Positions 1 through 6,705 are shown, counted from the stretch's first letter. The stretch: 7,409 nucleotides of DNA from Phycisphaerae bacterium (GCA_003567095.1 PXAQ01000077.1:1-7409), one strand, 5' to 3'. Program-made: numbers and translations. The notes: a model not told the origin generated them from the letters alone.

Positions 1-1282
1 CGCCAAAGACCGGGATTTCGGTGTGACGGGTGACCAGTCTTTTTTCGCTGAAATAGCCCTCGGCGATAAACTCTTCAAGTCCGGCGGCCCGGAATTTTTC
101 GCCGTCCAGACGGGCGCGCAGGGAGATGGCCATCGGTTCCATCGGGCGGGGGTCTTTTGCCGGCTCAAAGCCGACGGCGCCGCTGAGGATGGCGTCCTGA
201 AACGGCTTGGGCGCGAGCACGGGCCCGAGACGAAGGCCGGTGATGTCAAGGTCGGCGCGGCTCTGCTGCCACTGTCGGGGATACACCGTGGCGTCAAAAA
301 GTATTTGGCCTTCAAGCAGGGCGATGTGAACAGCGTCGAGATCAAGCCGCTGGTCCGCGTAATCGATGCGCAGTGTGCCCTGGGTGACGTCAATGGCATC
401 CGGCGGCTCGTCTCGTTTGCCCAGCAGCGGCCAGGGATACGCGCTGAGCTGGTGAATGTCAGCGGTCAGGGTATCGGCGTCGATGGCGATGGCGGCCTGC
501 AGGGATGCGTCCGCCTGATCGGGCAACCGTGAGGTCAGAAACAGAGTGCCGTCTATACGCCACGGCTCTGGGGTGATGTGCCCTTCCCAGCCGGCCTGGA
601 TTGTCAACGTCCTGGCAACGCCGAGGTCGAGCGGGATTGGCAGCGCGTCGAGGTTGTCCATCCGCAGCGCCAGTTGATGGGTCAGCGTCTGCGGGTCAAC
701 GACGCCGCTGATTTGATTCGTCTCATCAAGGGACAGGGCTAACTGAATTTGGTTGTCGTGCGTGGTCCTGCTGCGAAAGTCGATGGGCCGGGCCGAGAGA
801 GGCTCTTTGTCGTGGGGCTCAACGGTGAATGTGCCTGCCACAATTGAAACATCGGGCACAGCGGGCGGGGGACGATCGGGCCTGTCGGGACGCTCCGGCA
901 GGAGCTGGGCAATGTTGAGCCGCCCATCGGCGTCGATGCGCACGGTCAGCGTCGGCCGGAGCAGTTGAACGTGTGTGATGTTCAGCGCCCGTTCAGTGAG
1001 GATATCGGCCAGGCTGTGCATCGTGACAGAAAGCCGCTCGGCGGTGAAAAACGGCTCCGGCTCGTGGGGGAGGGTAACGGCCAGACGGCTTAGCGTGAGC
1101 TGTCCATCCGTGTCAAACGCCATCCGGTCGGCGGTGATGTCCAGGCCCGTCCAGTGTCCGGCAACGCGCAGAGCCAGCGGCCCGGCCAGTTGGATCCGGA
1201 ACAGGACGGCCAGGACAATGACAAGCACGAGGATTGCCACGATTGACTTTATCAAGAAACGTATGAGTTTTTTAATCACCAT
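1..1282 (-). CDS. AsmA-like membrane-anchored protein (C-terminus beyond window)
   Basis: This is an open frame of 427 codons that runs off the window at base 1, so the C-terminus is missing. The start chosen is the first ATG after the stop of the preceding gene, 36 bp away; no good Shine-Dalgarno sequence is visible. Residues 1-12 are basic, and residues 13-29 form one strongly hydrophobic membrane segment (IVAILVLVIVLAVLF). The rest is long, beta-rich and polar, with repeated short alternating strands. The hallmark for the AsmA/DUF748 group is near residues 105-125: a P-x-L-x-V stretch, then D-A-D-G-R-L-N-I. Members of the AsmA/TamB/YhdP superfamily are anchored in the inner membrane, span the periplasm, and are linked to lipid transport and outer membrane homeostasis. 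That role is inferred for this protein. A Pro/Asp/Arg-rich linker lies near residues 130-142. It is the third gene after DUF503 and the lipoprotein, probably in one transcript. Confidence 0.82.
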   Translation of the reverse strand, partial: MVIKKLIRFLIKSIVAILVLVIVLAVLFRIQLAGPLALRVAGHWTGLDITADRMAFDTDGQLTLSRLAVTLPHEPEPFFTAERLSVTMHSLADILTERALNITHVQLLRPTLTVRIDADGRLNIAQLLPERPDRPDRPPPAVPDVSIVAGTFTVEPHDKEPLSARPIDFRSRTTHDNQIQLALSLDETNQISGVVDPQTLTHQLALRMDNLDALPIPLDLGVARTLTIQAGWEGHITPEPWRIDGTLFLTSRLPDQADASLQAAIAIDADTLTADIHQLSAYPWPLLGKRDEPPDAIDVTQGTLRIDYADQRLDLDAVHIALLEGQILFDATVYPRQWQQSRADLDITGLRLGPVLAPKPFQDAILSGAVGFEPAKDPRPMEPMAISLRARLDGEKFRAAGLEEFIAEGYFSEKRLVTRHTEIPVFG

Positions 1283-1318
1283 AATTACACCGTATTGGCC
1301 GGACCGCAGAGAGCTTTC

Positions 1319-1948
1319 TTAGTCCAGAACAGGCTCGACAACCGGGACGTTGCCGATGGTTCGCGGCCCAAAGCCCAGAAACCACCAGTCCTGTCGATAG
1401 GTCTGGCCGACAAACGGGCCGCTGTGGGTGACGATTTCTCCGCTGTCGGCCCAAAAGGCGACATAGGAAAGACTGGCAAAACCGTGTTGCCGGAGATTTT
1501 TGGTGATGGCCAGCTCGGGGGTGACAATCGACTGCGCCCCCGGCGGCGCGCCCGGTGCGGCCGCGGCCGGGCCGCCAAGGGAGGGGATGCCCAGCAGGCT
1601 TTCGTAACGGTCGATGCCGATGCCGTTGCTGCGCATCTCGACGATGATTTCCGCTGCGCTGCGGTCGTCAATCACATAGGCCCCGGCCTGGAGCACGGTG
1701 GCCCGGAACTCGGCCGTGGCGAACCGCTGCTCGGCCTCATCCAGATAAGAATTGTCGATATACACCGTTCGTCCGCGGAGAATATCAAACGAAAGCTGCT
1801 CAATGGCCTTGGCGACCGCCTCGGAGGTCAGGTATTGCTGGGTGGCGGTTTTTTCAGGGTCGGTCACGCGCACCATCGCGCAACCTGAAAAGAGCACAAG
1901 AACCGCTAACAGTGCCGATTGAAAGAGCTTTTCCCCTGATTTATCCAT
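1319..1948 (-). CDS. Predicted lipoprotein, possibly DUF6655-like
   Basis: A 209-residue protein. The start is set by the ATG that begins a clean lipoprotein signal peptide: charged MDKSGEK, a hydrophobic core at residues 8-20, and a lipobox LFSGC with the lipidated Cys at position 23. The residue after the Cys is Ala, not Asp, which by the E. coli sorting rule would favour the outer membrane; whether the rule holds here is unknown. An AGGA motif lies 7 bases upstream of the start. The mature part begins TDPEKTATQQ and contains a segment rich in I/V strands (RTVYIDNSYLD, then VIDD and IIVEM). An Ala/Pro/Gly-rich low-complexity insert lies at residues 126-138, and the C-terminus is aromatic (QDWWFLGFGP). 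From memory these ends resemble a planctomycete lipoprotein family, DUF6655; I am only moderately sure of that and no function is known. The frame is also open further upstream, but the signal peptide makes this start clear. Confidence 0.84.
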   Translation of the reverse strand: MDKSGEKLFQSALLAVLVLFSGCAMVRVTDPEKTATQQYLTSEAVAKAIEQLSFDILRGRTVYIDNSYLDEAEQRFATAEFRATVLQAGAYVIDDRSAAEIIVEMRSNGIGIDRYESLLGIPSLGGPAAAAPGAPPGAQSIVTPELAITKNLRQHGFASLSYVAFWADSGEIVTHSGPFVGQTYRQDWWFLGFGPRTIGNVPVVEPVLD

Positions 1949-1972
1949 AAGTCTGTCCTGTAATTGGCTTAT

Positions 1973-2010
1973 CACGCATTGACGTGCTTGGCAGCAACGC
2001 CTTGGTTGCT
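1973..2010 (-). other. Two short hairpins between the DUF503 and lipoprotein genes
   Basis: In the 73-bp gap, the transcript can form AGCAAC-(6 nt)-GTTGCT (positions 2010-1993), followed by CACG-(6 nt)-CGTG (1986-1973). The first stem is perfect over 6 bp. No U-run follows either, so they are not convincing terminators. They could act as mRNA processing or stability elements, or be chance. Confidence 0.22.
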
Positions 2011-2021
2011 TTATACCCCCA

Positions 2022-2339
2022 TCAGCGCATGGAATCAAGGGGATAATCGTCGTTTGCGCCGAAGATTTCGCGCCCGATACGCACGACTGCAAACCGCCCA
2101 TCCTGATGGACAAAATCGGCAATGAGATCCAGCTGCCGGTTGACCATGCGGGCGTCATTGGAAACGACGGCCAGCCCGACGCGGGCAATCTGTTTGCTGT
2201 CCTGGCCTTCGATCTCCGCCGCGGCGCAGTTGAAGCGGCTGCGGAGTCGCTCGAGGAGGCTTTTGATGATTTTGCGCTTGTCTTTGAGCGAGGCAATGGC
2301 GTGAAGATGAATCGTAATTGTCAATACACCGACCTGCAT
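2022..2339 (-). CDS. DUF503 family (YlxP-like) protein
   Basis: A 105-residue protein matching the DUF503 family (B. subtilis YlxP is about 92 residues). Visible family features are the N-terminal strand MQVGVLTITIHLH, the SLKDKR motif at residues 17-22, the helix KIIKSLLERLRSRFN followed by AAAEI, and QDSKQIARVGLAVVS at residues 46-60. The fold is a small ferredoxin-like alpha/beta domain. The biochemical role is not known; in many bacteria the gene sits near infB and rbfA, which suggests a link to ribosome or translation biology, but those neighbours are not seen here. The frame also opens at an upstream ATG (2384). The chosen start is preferred because AGGAG lies 7 bases before it, the family begins at this residue, and the upstream ATG lies inside the likely promoter. 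It is the first gene of a probable three-gene unit with the lipoprotein and AsmA-like genes. Confidence 0.92.
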   Translation of the reverse strand: MQVGVLTITIHLHAIASLKDKRKIIKSLLERLRSRFNCAAAEIEGQDSKQIARVGLAVVSNDARMVNRQLDLIADFVHQDGRFAVVRIGREIFGANDDYPLDSMR

Positions 2340-2346
2340 GGGTACA

Positions 2347-2351
2347 CTCCT
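2347..2351 (-). promoter_or_regulatory. Ribosome binding site that fixes the DUF503 start
   Basis: AGGAG on the minus strand, 7 bases before the ATG at 2339. It is the strongest Shine-Dalgarno match in the window and argues against the in-frame upstream ATG at 2384. Confidence 0.65.
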
Positions 2352-2375
2352 GATTGCAGTTTTCTTTTTTCGGAC

Positions 2376-2392
2376 CTTTACCATACTTTACC
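2376..2392 (-). repeat. 10-bp-spaced direct repeat over the -10 region
   Basis: The heptamer GGTAAAG occurs twice (2392-2386 and 2382-2376 on the minus strand), separated by 3 bases, so the copies are one helical turn apart. The first copy overlaps the proposed -10 element and the second lies near the start of transcription. This layout is typical of a repressor operator, but chance is possible given the short unit. Confidence 0.35.
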
Positions 2393-2413
2393 GTAAAAGA
2401 AAGCAACTTTCAA
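2385..2413 (-). promoter_or_regulatory. Probable sigma-70-type promoter for DUF503-lipoprotein-AsmA unit
   Basis: On the minus strand there is TTGAAA (2413-2408, 5 of 6 to consensus), a 17-bp spacer, then TAAAGT (2390-2385, 4 of 6). A start point near 2378 would give a leader of about 39 bases that includes the AGGAG site. It sits in the 129-bp gap after the TerB/J-like gene, which suggests that the downstream genes form their own unit. No clear terminator for the upstream operon is visible in this gap, so read-through is possible. Confidence 0.5.
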
Positions 2414-2468
2414 AGAGGTACTTTCAGGTTTCGGTCTTTTGTGGAGTGATTGATGCACCAGGGCAGTG

Positions 2469-3611
2469 TTATCGATGGCAAACGGTCTCGTGCTGACTGC
2501 GAACCTCGGCGATCAGGGACAGGATGATATCCGCCTGGCGGCGGACCTCGGCGTCGACGTGGGTCACGCGGGCGTTCCATTTTCGGTACTGCTCATTGAG
2601 ACGGCTGCGCAGCTCATCGGGCGGCAACTGCCCCCGAATCCCCAGCAGCAGCGGCGCCCAGCAGGCCGAGCAATGCTCCCTCAGCAGCCGTTTCTGGCAT
2701 AACATCTGAAACCGCTGTCCGGAAATCGCCAACTGCTCGGCCAGCGACCAGAGCAGGGTCTCCTGTCTGCCGGATGGCTCCGAATGCAGCGCGGCGACCT
2801 GCAGTACCAGGTCCATTGTCGCGGCCGCATCGGATTTGCGTCCCCATGCCAGGATACATTCGCACGCCGCGGCCGTATCCATTGTCCCCTCCGATTGCAT
2901 CAGACGGTCCAGCGGCTCGGTCAGGGAGCTGCGCGGTGTAAAATGCTGCGTTTTTTCAGCGAGCCAGTCGCCAATGAGATCGGCTGCGTCCGCCATATGC
3001 GGCTGCTCGGCCGCGGCACAAGCAAGCTCCACGGCAGCCCGCAGCACCGCCTCGTGCCGCTCCTGCATCTCGACAAAACCGTCACGGCGGGCCACATACT
3101 CGGTGGACGTTTGCGCCCGGGCAAACACCTGTTGATGGTCACGGCTTGTAATGGCTACCTGCACCTGTATCTTTCGTCGGCCTCGACGCGCAAAGCGAAG
3201 CTGGTGCAGCGGAATTTTGACAATCGACACCGGCTTGGGCAGCACGGAATGCCGGGAGGGTATCACGCCGTTATGGGCCTGGTAATGAAACACCGGCGAC
3301 TGTGACTGCTGCCATTGCGGCTCGGCTGAGAGGACCGGTTCGGCGCTTCCCTGCCCGCCGGTTACGTCAAGCAGTTCCACGCGCACGTCGGTATCGAGAT
3401 TGTCACAGGCAACGCGAATACCTCCGCTCATGCTGACACACAGAAAACGGTCTTCATACGGCGGGCAGCTCTCGTCCAGTACCTGCTCGGCCTGACAGCG
3501 AAACCGTCGGCAGCGTAGAAAAGCCGATGCAGCGGCCAGCAGCCTGCTCATCGCGGCCAGACTATATCGACCTGCTAAAACGATCTGCTTGCTGACATGC
3601 TCGGCCGTCAT
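2469..3611 (-). CDS. TerB-like / degenerate J-like co-chaperone (DjlA-like layout)
   Basis: A 380-residue protein directly downstream of hsp70 (21-bp gap), with AGGGA 8 bases before the ATG. Three parts are visible. Residues about 55-185 are beta-rich and unrecognised (strands such as IRVACDN, VRVELLDV and KIQVQVAIT). Residues about 187-305 form a helical TerB-like domain: AAVELACAAA, then LIGDWL, and near the end VAALHSEPSGRQETLLWSLAEQLAIS, where the acidic metal-type positions of classical TerB are mostly missing. Residues about 320-373 look like a J-domain: LLGI, the helix QYRKWNARV, then H351-V352-D353 at the HPD position, then a helix QADIILSLIAEVR with the A-L-I pattern of J helix III. 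TerB fold plus C-terminal J-domain is the layout of DjlA, which stimulates DnaK at the membrane, but no membrane anchor is clear here. I infer a partner of the adjacent Hsp70 with an altered contact motif. A second possible start is Met21. Confidence 0.8.
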   Translation of the reverse strand: MTAEHVSKQIVLAGRYSLAAMSRLLAAASAFLRCRRFRCQAEQVLDESCPPYEDRFLCVSMSGGIRVACDNLDTDVRVELLDVTGGQGSAEPVLSAEPQWQQSQSPVFHYQAHNGVIPSRHSVLPKPVSIVKIPLHQLRFARRGRRKIQVQVAITSRDHQQVFARAQTSTEYVARRDGFVEMQERHEAVLRAAVELACAAAEQPHMADAADLIGDWLAEKTQHFTPRSSLTEPLDRLMQSEGTMDTAAACECILAWGRKSDAAATMDLVLQVAALHSEPSGRQETLLWSLAEQLAISGQRFQMLCQKRLLREHCSACWAPLLLGIRGQLPPDELRSRLNEQYRKWNARVTHVDAEVRRQADIILSLIAEVRSQHETVCHR

Positions 3612-3632
3612 TTGACCTGTCCCTGTCCTTAA

Positions 3633-5183
3633 TTACTGCACCTTGAAGGCGCTGATTTCTTCGGCATTCTGCCGGACATCGGCTTGCTTGATCTGCCCCT
3701 TGTCAGCGGCATTGAATTCCATCTCGAGCGACCGGCCGGATTCTTCATCCAGAAACGTACAGTGCATCCGCTGATTGACGTCGTAGCTGTAGCGTACGCT
3801 GATCGGCCGATTGGCGGGACGGTCCGGGGGCAGCTTGAACTCTTCGGTTGCAATGCGATTGACAAATTCGGGATCCTCGTCTTCACCCTGTGTGACGATG
3901 ACCTGGAGCTCGGACTGTCCTTCGGCCATTGTGTAAAAGGTCTGGGTCGATTCGCAGGGCAGGGGGGTATTCTTTTGCAGGATGATACTGTTGCGAACCA
4001 CATGGCGGCCGGTCTCTTTGTCCAGCGGCGCGCAAATGGTTCCGTAGCTGTGGTTGCAGACATCCTGCAGCTTGACATCGCGCAGCCCAGCGGCAATGCC
4101 CGAAGCGACGCTTTGGGGGTTGTCCCGCATCAGTGTCAGCCCGGCATGGATTGCCGCGCCCAGCGCAACACATTCGTCCACGTTGACCGTGTTTTCGGGC
4201 GCCCGGCCGAACGTCCGGGTTAAACGCTCCTGAATGGTCGGGATTCGTGTGCTTCCGCCGACCAGCAGCACCTGGCTGATATCCTCGACGCCGCATTTAG
4301 CCTCTTCCAGCGCTACCTCGATCAGGATTTCGGTTCGGGCAATCAGCGGCTCAATGGCTTTTTCGAACTGCTCGCGAGTGATCTCAACGCGCAGGCTGCC
4401 GGCCGGGCCGTACAGGATTCGGCGGGCCGTCGGACGCCGTGACAGGGTCTTTTTCACATCTTCGGCCTCGTCCTCATAACGGGCGCGATCCTGATCGGAC
4501 TGAATCAGCTCGGTATCGTACTCCTTGCGGTAAAGCTCTTCAAACAGCTCCAGCACTTTGCGGTCAAAATCCACACCGCCCAGCGCGTGATCGCCCTGGC
4601 TGCAGACGATCTTCATATCGCGGCCGTCCACATCGAGAATCGTCACATCGAACGTGCCGCCGCCGAGGTCATAAACCATCACGCGCCCCTTGACGCTCTG
4701 GGCGGTGGCGTAATACAGCGCCGCGGCGACCGGTTCATTGACGATGCCGATGACATTCAGCCCGGCCAACTGACCGGCGTCCATCGTGGCCTTGCGGCGG
4801 ACTTCGTCAAAATGCGCCGGTACGGAGATGACCACGTCTTTGATGGTATCGTGCTGACGGGAGGCATCCTGGCAGAGTTTTTTCAGGATTAGCCCGGATA
4901 CTTCTTCCGGGGTCCAGTCGCGCTGGTCAATGGTCTTTTTCCAGTCGGTATCGCCCATATGACGCTTAATCCAGCGAACGGCTCGCTCGGGGTTGAGCTG
5001 GCGGCAGTTGATCGCTTCGAGCCCGATTCGAATTGCGCCGGCGTCTTCGTCGTCAAAAAAAATCGCCGAGGGCGTGATACGCTCGCCTTCGCTGTTGGGG
5101 ACAATGTCCGGCCGGCCGATTTCATTAAGTCGAGCCAGCGCTGAAAAAGTCGTTCCCAGATCGATTCCTGCAATAGTACCCAT
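3633..5183 (-). CDS. Hsp70-family chaperone without the C-terminal helical lid
   Basis: A 516-residue Hsp70. The ATPase domain (about 1-369) is complete: phosphate-1 IDLGTTFS (7-14), WIKRHMG with K73 matching DnaK K70, VPAHFDEVRRKAT (121-133), NEPVAAAL (149-156, E150 matching DnaK E171), phosphate-2 YDLGGGTFDV (171-180, with D172, T177 and D179), GDHALGGVDFD (197-207), adenosine motif VLLVGGSTRIP (305-315) and LGAAIHAG (341-348). ATP hydrolysis should be possible. The linker reads VKLQD (370-374) where DnaK has VLLLD. A beta substrate domain follows (about 376-490; NTPLPCESTQTFYT is typical). The protein ends about 26 residues later, so the helical lid of DnaK (about 638 residues) is absent; HscC-type Hsp70s (about 556) are also short. 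The residues matching the DnaK J-domain contact face are mostly changed. It is the middle gene of the three-gene unit, 11 bp after the GrpE-like gene. It is not the housekeeping DnaK. Confidence 0.97.
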   Translation of the reverse strand: MGTIAGIDLGTTFSALARLNEIGRPDIVPNSEGERITPSAIFFDDEDAGAIRIGLEAINCRQLNPERAVRWIKRHMGDTDWKKTIDQRDWTPEEVSGLILKKLCQDASRQHDTIKDVVISVPAHFDEVRRKATMDAGQLAGLNVIGIVNEPVAAALYYATAQSVKGRVMVYDLGGGTFDVTILDVDGRDMKIVCSQGDHALGGVDFDRKVLELFEELYRKEYDTELIQSDQDRARYEDEAEDVKKTLSRRPTARRILYGPAGSLRVEITREQFEKAIEPLIARTEILIEVALEEAKCGVEDISQVLLVGGSTRIPTIQERLTRTFGRAPENTVNVDECVALGAAIHAGLTLMRDNPQSVASGIAAGLRDVKLQDVCNHSYGTICAPLDKETGRHVVRNSIILQKNTPLPCESTQTFYTMAEGQSELQVIVTQGEDEDPEFVNRIATEEFKLPPDRPANRPISVRYSYDVNQRMHCTFLDEESGRSLEMEFNAADKGQIKQADVRQNAEEISAFKVQ

Positions 5184-5190
5184 GGTTTTG

Positions 5191-5195
5191 TCCTT
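5191..5195 (-). promoter_or_regulatory. hsp70 ribosome binding site overlapping the upstream stop codon
   Basis: AAGGA on the minus strand, 7 bases before the hsp70 ATG. Its first base is the last base of the TAA of the GrpE-like gene, so translation of the two genes is probably coupled. Confidence 0.6.
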
Positions 5196-6598
5196 TACTG
5201 TTCGGTGTCTGCCGCGTCATACAGCTTGACCTGTGCGCAGCGTACAATTTTCACCTCGTCATCGCTGATTAAGTATTGATAGCCGGGACGGACGATTTTG
5301 GCAATCGTTCCGGCCAGCGCCGCATCCGAGACAGGGACGCGCTGACGGACCGCCTCGACGTATTTTTCAAGCCCTTTGAACGGGGCTTTCAGATCCGGGC
5401 TGTACTGCTCGACGCCGCTGGATTCGAGCGCAAAAACCAACTCATCGCGAATGTCCTCCAGAGACTCACGAAGCGCCTGTTCGTCGCCGTCCAGATGTTC
5501 CAGCCGATCTTCCAGATTGTCAATACAGCGGATAAATCGCAGGCAGAAGCGGCGAACGATCATCCAGTCGTAGCCGTCCTGAAATTTGCGCATTTGATCC
5601 TGCTGGGCCGCGGCGTACTGTCGAATCGCCGAGACCTCCTCGGTCAGTTCGGTCAGCTCAGCCAATTCACTTGCGGCCGCCTGCGTCGTCATTAAATTCG
5701 TTACCGCCGGATTTTCCTCTTCGGCCTTGGGGTCGATGGCCCAGCCGAAATACGAGTGCTCCTGCGAGGCGGACGGCGCAGGTGAATCCATCAACGCCAA
5801 CGCCGCGGAAAATTCATCCGACTCGGCCGCCGGCGTCGCGGGCACGTCAGGAGCCGAAGAGGCAGGTTTCCTCGAGGCGGCCTCCTTTGGGGTGTTTTGA
5901 GCCGATTGAAAATACCCCTGTCCTGCATATGCGGGGCGCACCTCAGGCTCGGTCGAGGGAGCCGTCGTTGCTTTTTTATCATGCGGTTCTGTGTGTTCTG
6001 ATGCGTCCTGGCTGCACGGTTCGGCAGCGCTGTCCTGGGTGCCTGAAGAAACTGTCTGCCCAGACTCGACGTCTTCGGATTCCTCGTCACGGCCGGCGCC
6101 GTCCAGGTAACGAAATACAAACCCTTTGAGCAAACCGCCGCCAAACATCAGACAACCGGCAAACAGCAGGATGCCCGATCCGCTGGCGATCACGCTGCGC
6201 CGTTCCCGTTGCCGCTGATAGTCGGCCAGACGCTGCTTCCAGTCAGCCCCATAAAGCACTTCAGCAAGCTGGGGGGGATGGCTTTTCAGGCCAGCATCCA
6301 GATTCGGCAAATCGGCCTTAAGCCGGATGTGCTGGTCTTCGCGGAGACGTTGCTGTATCTCCGGGCCGCCGTAGCGTCCCTGGCCCCATGGATTGTCCGC
6401 CTTCTCGGCCGCAGACAGCGCCGACCATCGGCTGTACAACGCCAGGTATTCTTCGGCTGAGGGCGCCTCGGCAATCGCCTCGGCTGCCTCGGCGATCTGG
6501 CGGTCCAACTGACGTTGATGCACCATCGCCCAGCCCAGTCCGCCCGCGCCGGGAATCATCAGCAGCAGCGCCAAAATTGTCCAGTTCATTCGGCTCAT
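5195..6598 (-). CDS. Two-pass membrane protein with C-terminal GrpE-like domain
   Basis: With the ATG at 6598 this is 467 residues. Layout: membrane segment 1 (about 6-25, ILALLLMIPGAGGLGWAMV), a helical soluble loop (about 26-133), membrane segment 2 (about 136-158, Gly-rich), an acidic Ser/Pro/Ala-rich disordered stretch (about 165-305), a helical coiled-coil-like part (about 308-340), and a GrpE-like domain (about 341-460). The last is supported by FIRCIDNLEDRLE matching GrpE LLPVIDSLDRAL, then LESSGVEQYSP, then IAKIVRPGYQY with a closing strand IVRCAQVKLY, matching the GrpE end (..GY.....RAAMVTV). GrpE releases ADP from Hsp70; here it would do so at the cytoplasmic membrane face for the adjacent hsp70 product. 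Two segments put both ends inside, although RQRERR before segment 2 blurs the charge rule. Other in-frame starts are 6628 and 6589; none has a strong ribosome site. Canonical GrpE is about 200 residues and soluble. Confidence 0.84.
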   Translation of the reverse strand: MSRMNWTILALLLMIPGAGGLGWAMVHQRQLDRQIAEAAEAIAEAPSAEEYLALYSRWSALSAAEKADNPWGQGRYGGPEIQQRLREDQHIRLKADLPNLDAGLKSHPPQLAEVLYGADWKQRLADYQRQRERRSVIASGSGILLFAGCLMFGGGLLKGFVFRYLDGAGRDEESEDVESGQTVSSGTQDSAAEPCSQDASEHTEPHDKKATTAPSTEPEVRPAYAGQGYFQSAQNTPKEAASRKPASSAPDVPATPAAESDEFSAALALMDSPAPSASQEHSYFGWAIDPKAEEENPAVTNLMTTQAAASELAELTELTEEVSAIRQYAAAQQDQMRKFQDGYDWMIVRRFCLRFIRCIDNLEDRLEHLDGDEQALRESLEDIRDELVFALESSGVEQYSPDLKAPFKGLEKYVEAVRQRVPVSDAALAGTIAKIVRPGYQYLISDDEVKIVRCAQVKLYDAADTEQ

Positions 6599-6626
6599 TG
6601 TTTTACCAACTCTCGGGCATTTAGCC

Positions 6627-6665
6627 ATAATACGGCATAAACCCCGTTTTTCAGATACGTATTAT
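6627..6665 (-). repeat. 8-bp inverted repeat before the GrpE-like gene
   Basis: ATAATACG at 6627-6634 and its exact reverse complement CGTATTAT at 6658-6665, separated by 23 bases. In the transcript this is a weak stem-loop about 30 bases before the ATG at 6598, and it covers the alternative ATG at 6628. It could be a protein operator or leader structure. The arms are AT-rich, so chance cannot be excluded. Confidence 0.3.
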
Positions 6666-6705
6666 TCCATTTTCGGCCGTATCCGCCGTCACCTTGCCCT
6701 TATAT

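Noticed and set aside
23..532. 169-codon plus-strand frame
   Set aside because: It is antisense to the AsmA-like gene, with no recognisable motif. The minus-strand frame has a clear membrane anchor and AsmA signature across the same region.
1295..1888. 197-codon plus-strand frame
   Set aside because: It is antisense to the lipoprotein gene, whose signal peptide and lipobox are unambiguous.
1949..2296. Longer N-terminus for the lipoprotein gene
   Set aside because: The frame is open by chance through the DUF503 gene; the lipoprotein signal peptide at 1948 defines the start.
2340..2384. Longer N-terminus for the DUF503 protein (ATG at 2384)
   Set aside because: It lies within the promoter region, has no ribosome site, and would add a basic tail not seen in the family.
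2784..3305. 173-codon plus-strand frame
   Set aside because: Shadow of the TerB/J-like gene in GC-rich DNA; no domain pattern.
3684..4223. 179-codon plus-strand frame
   Set aside because: Antisense to hsp70, which is certain over this stretch.
3633..5183. Housekeeping dnaK
   Set aside because: Too short, no lid, altered linker and altered J-contact face; the neighbours are not canonical grpE and dnaJ.
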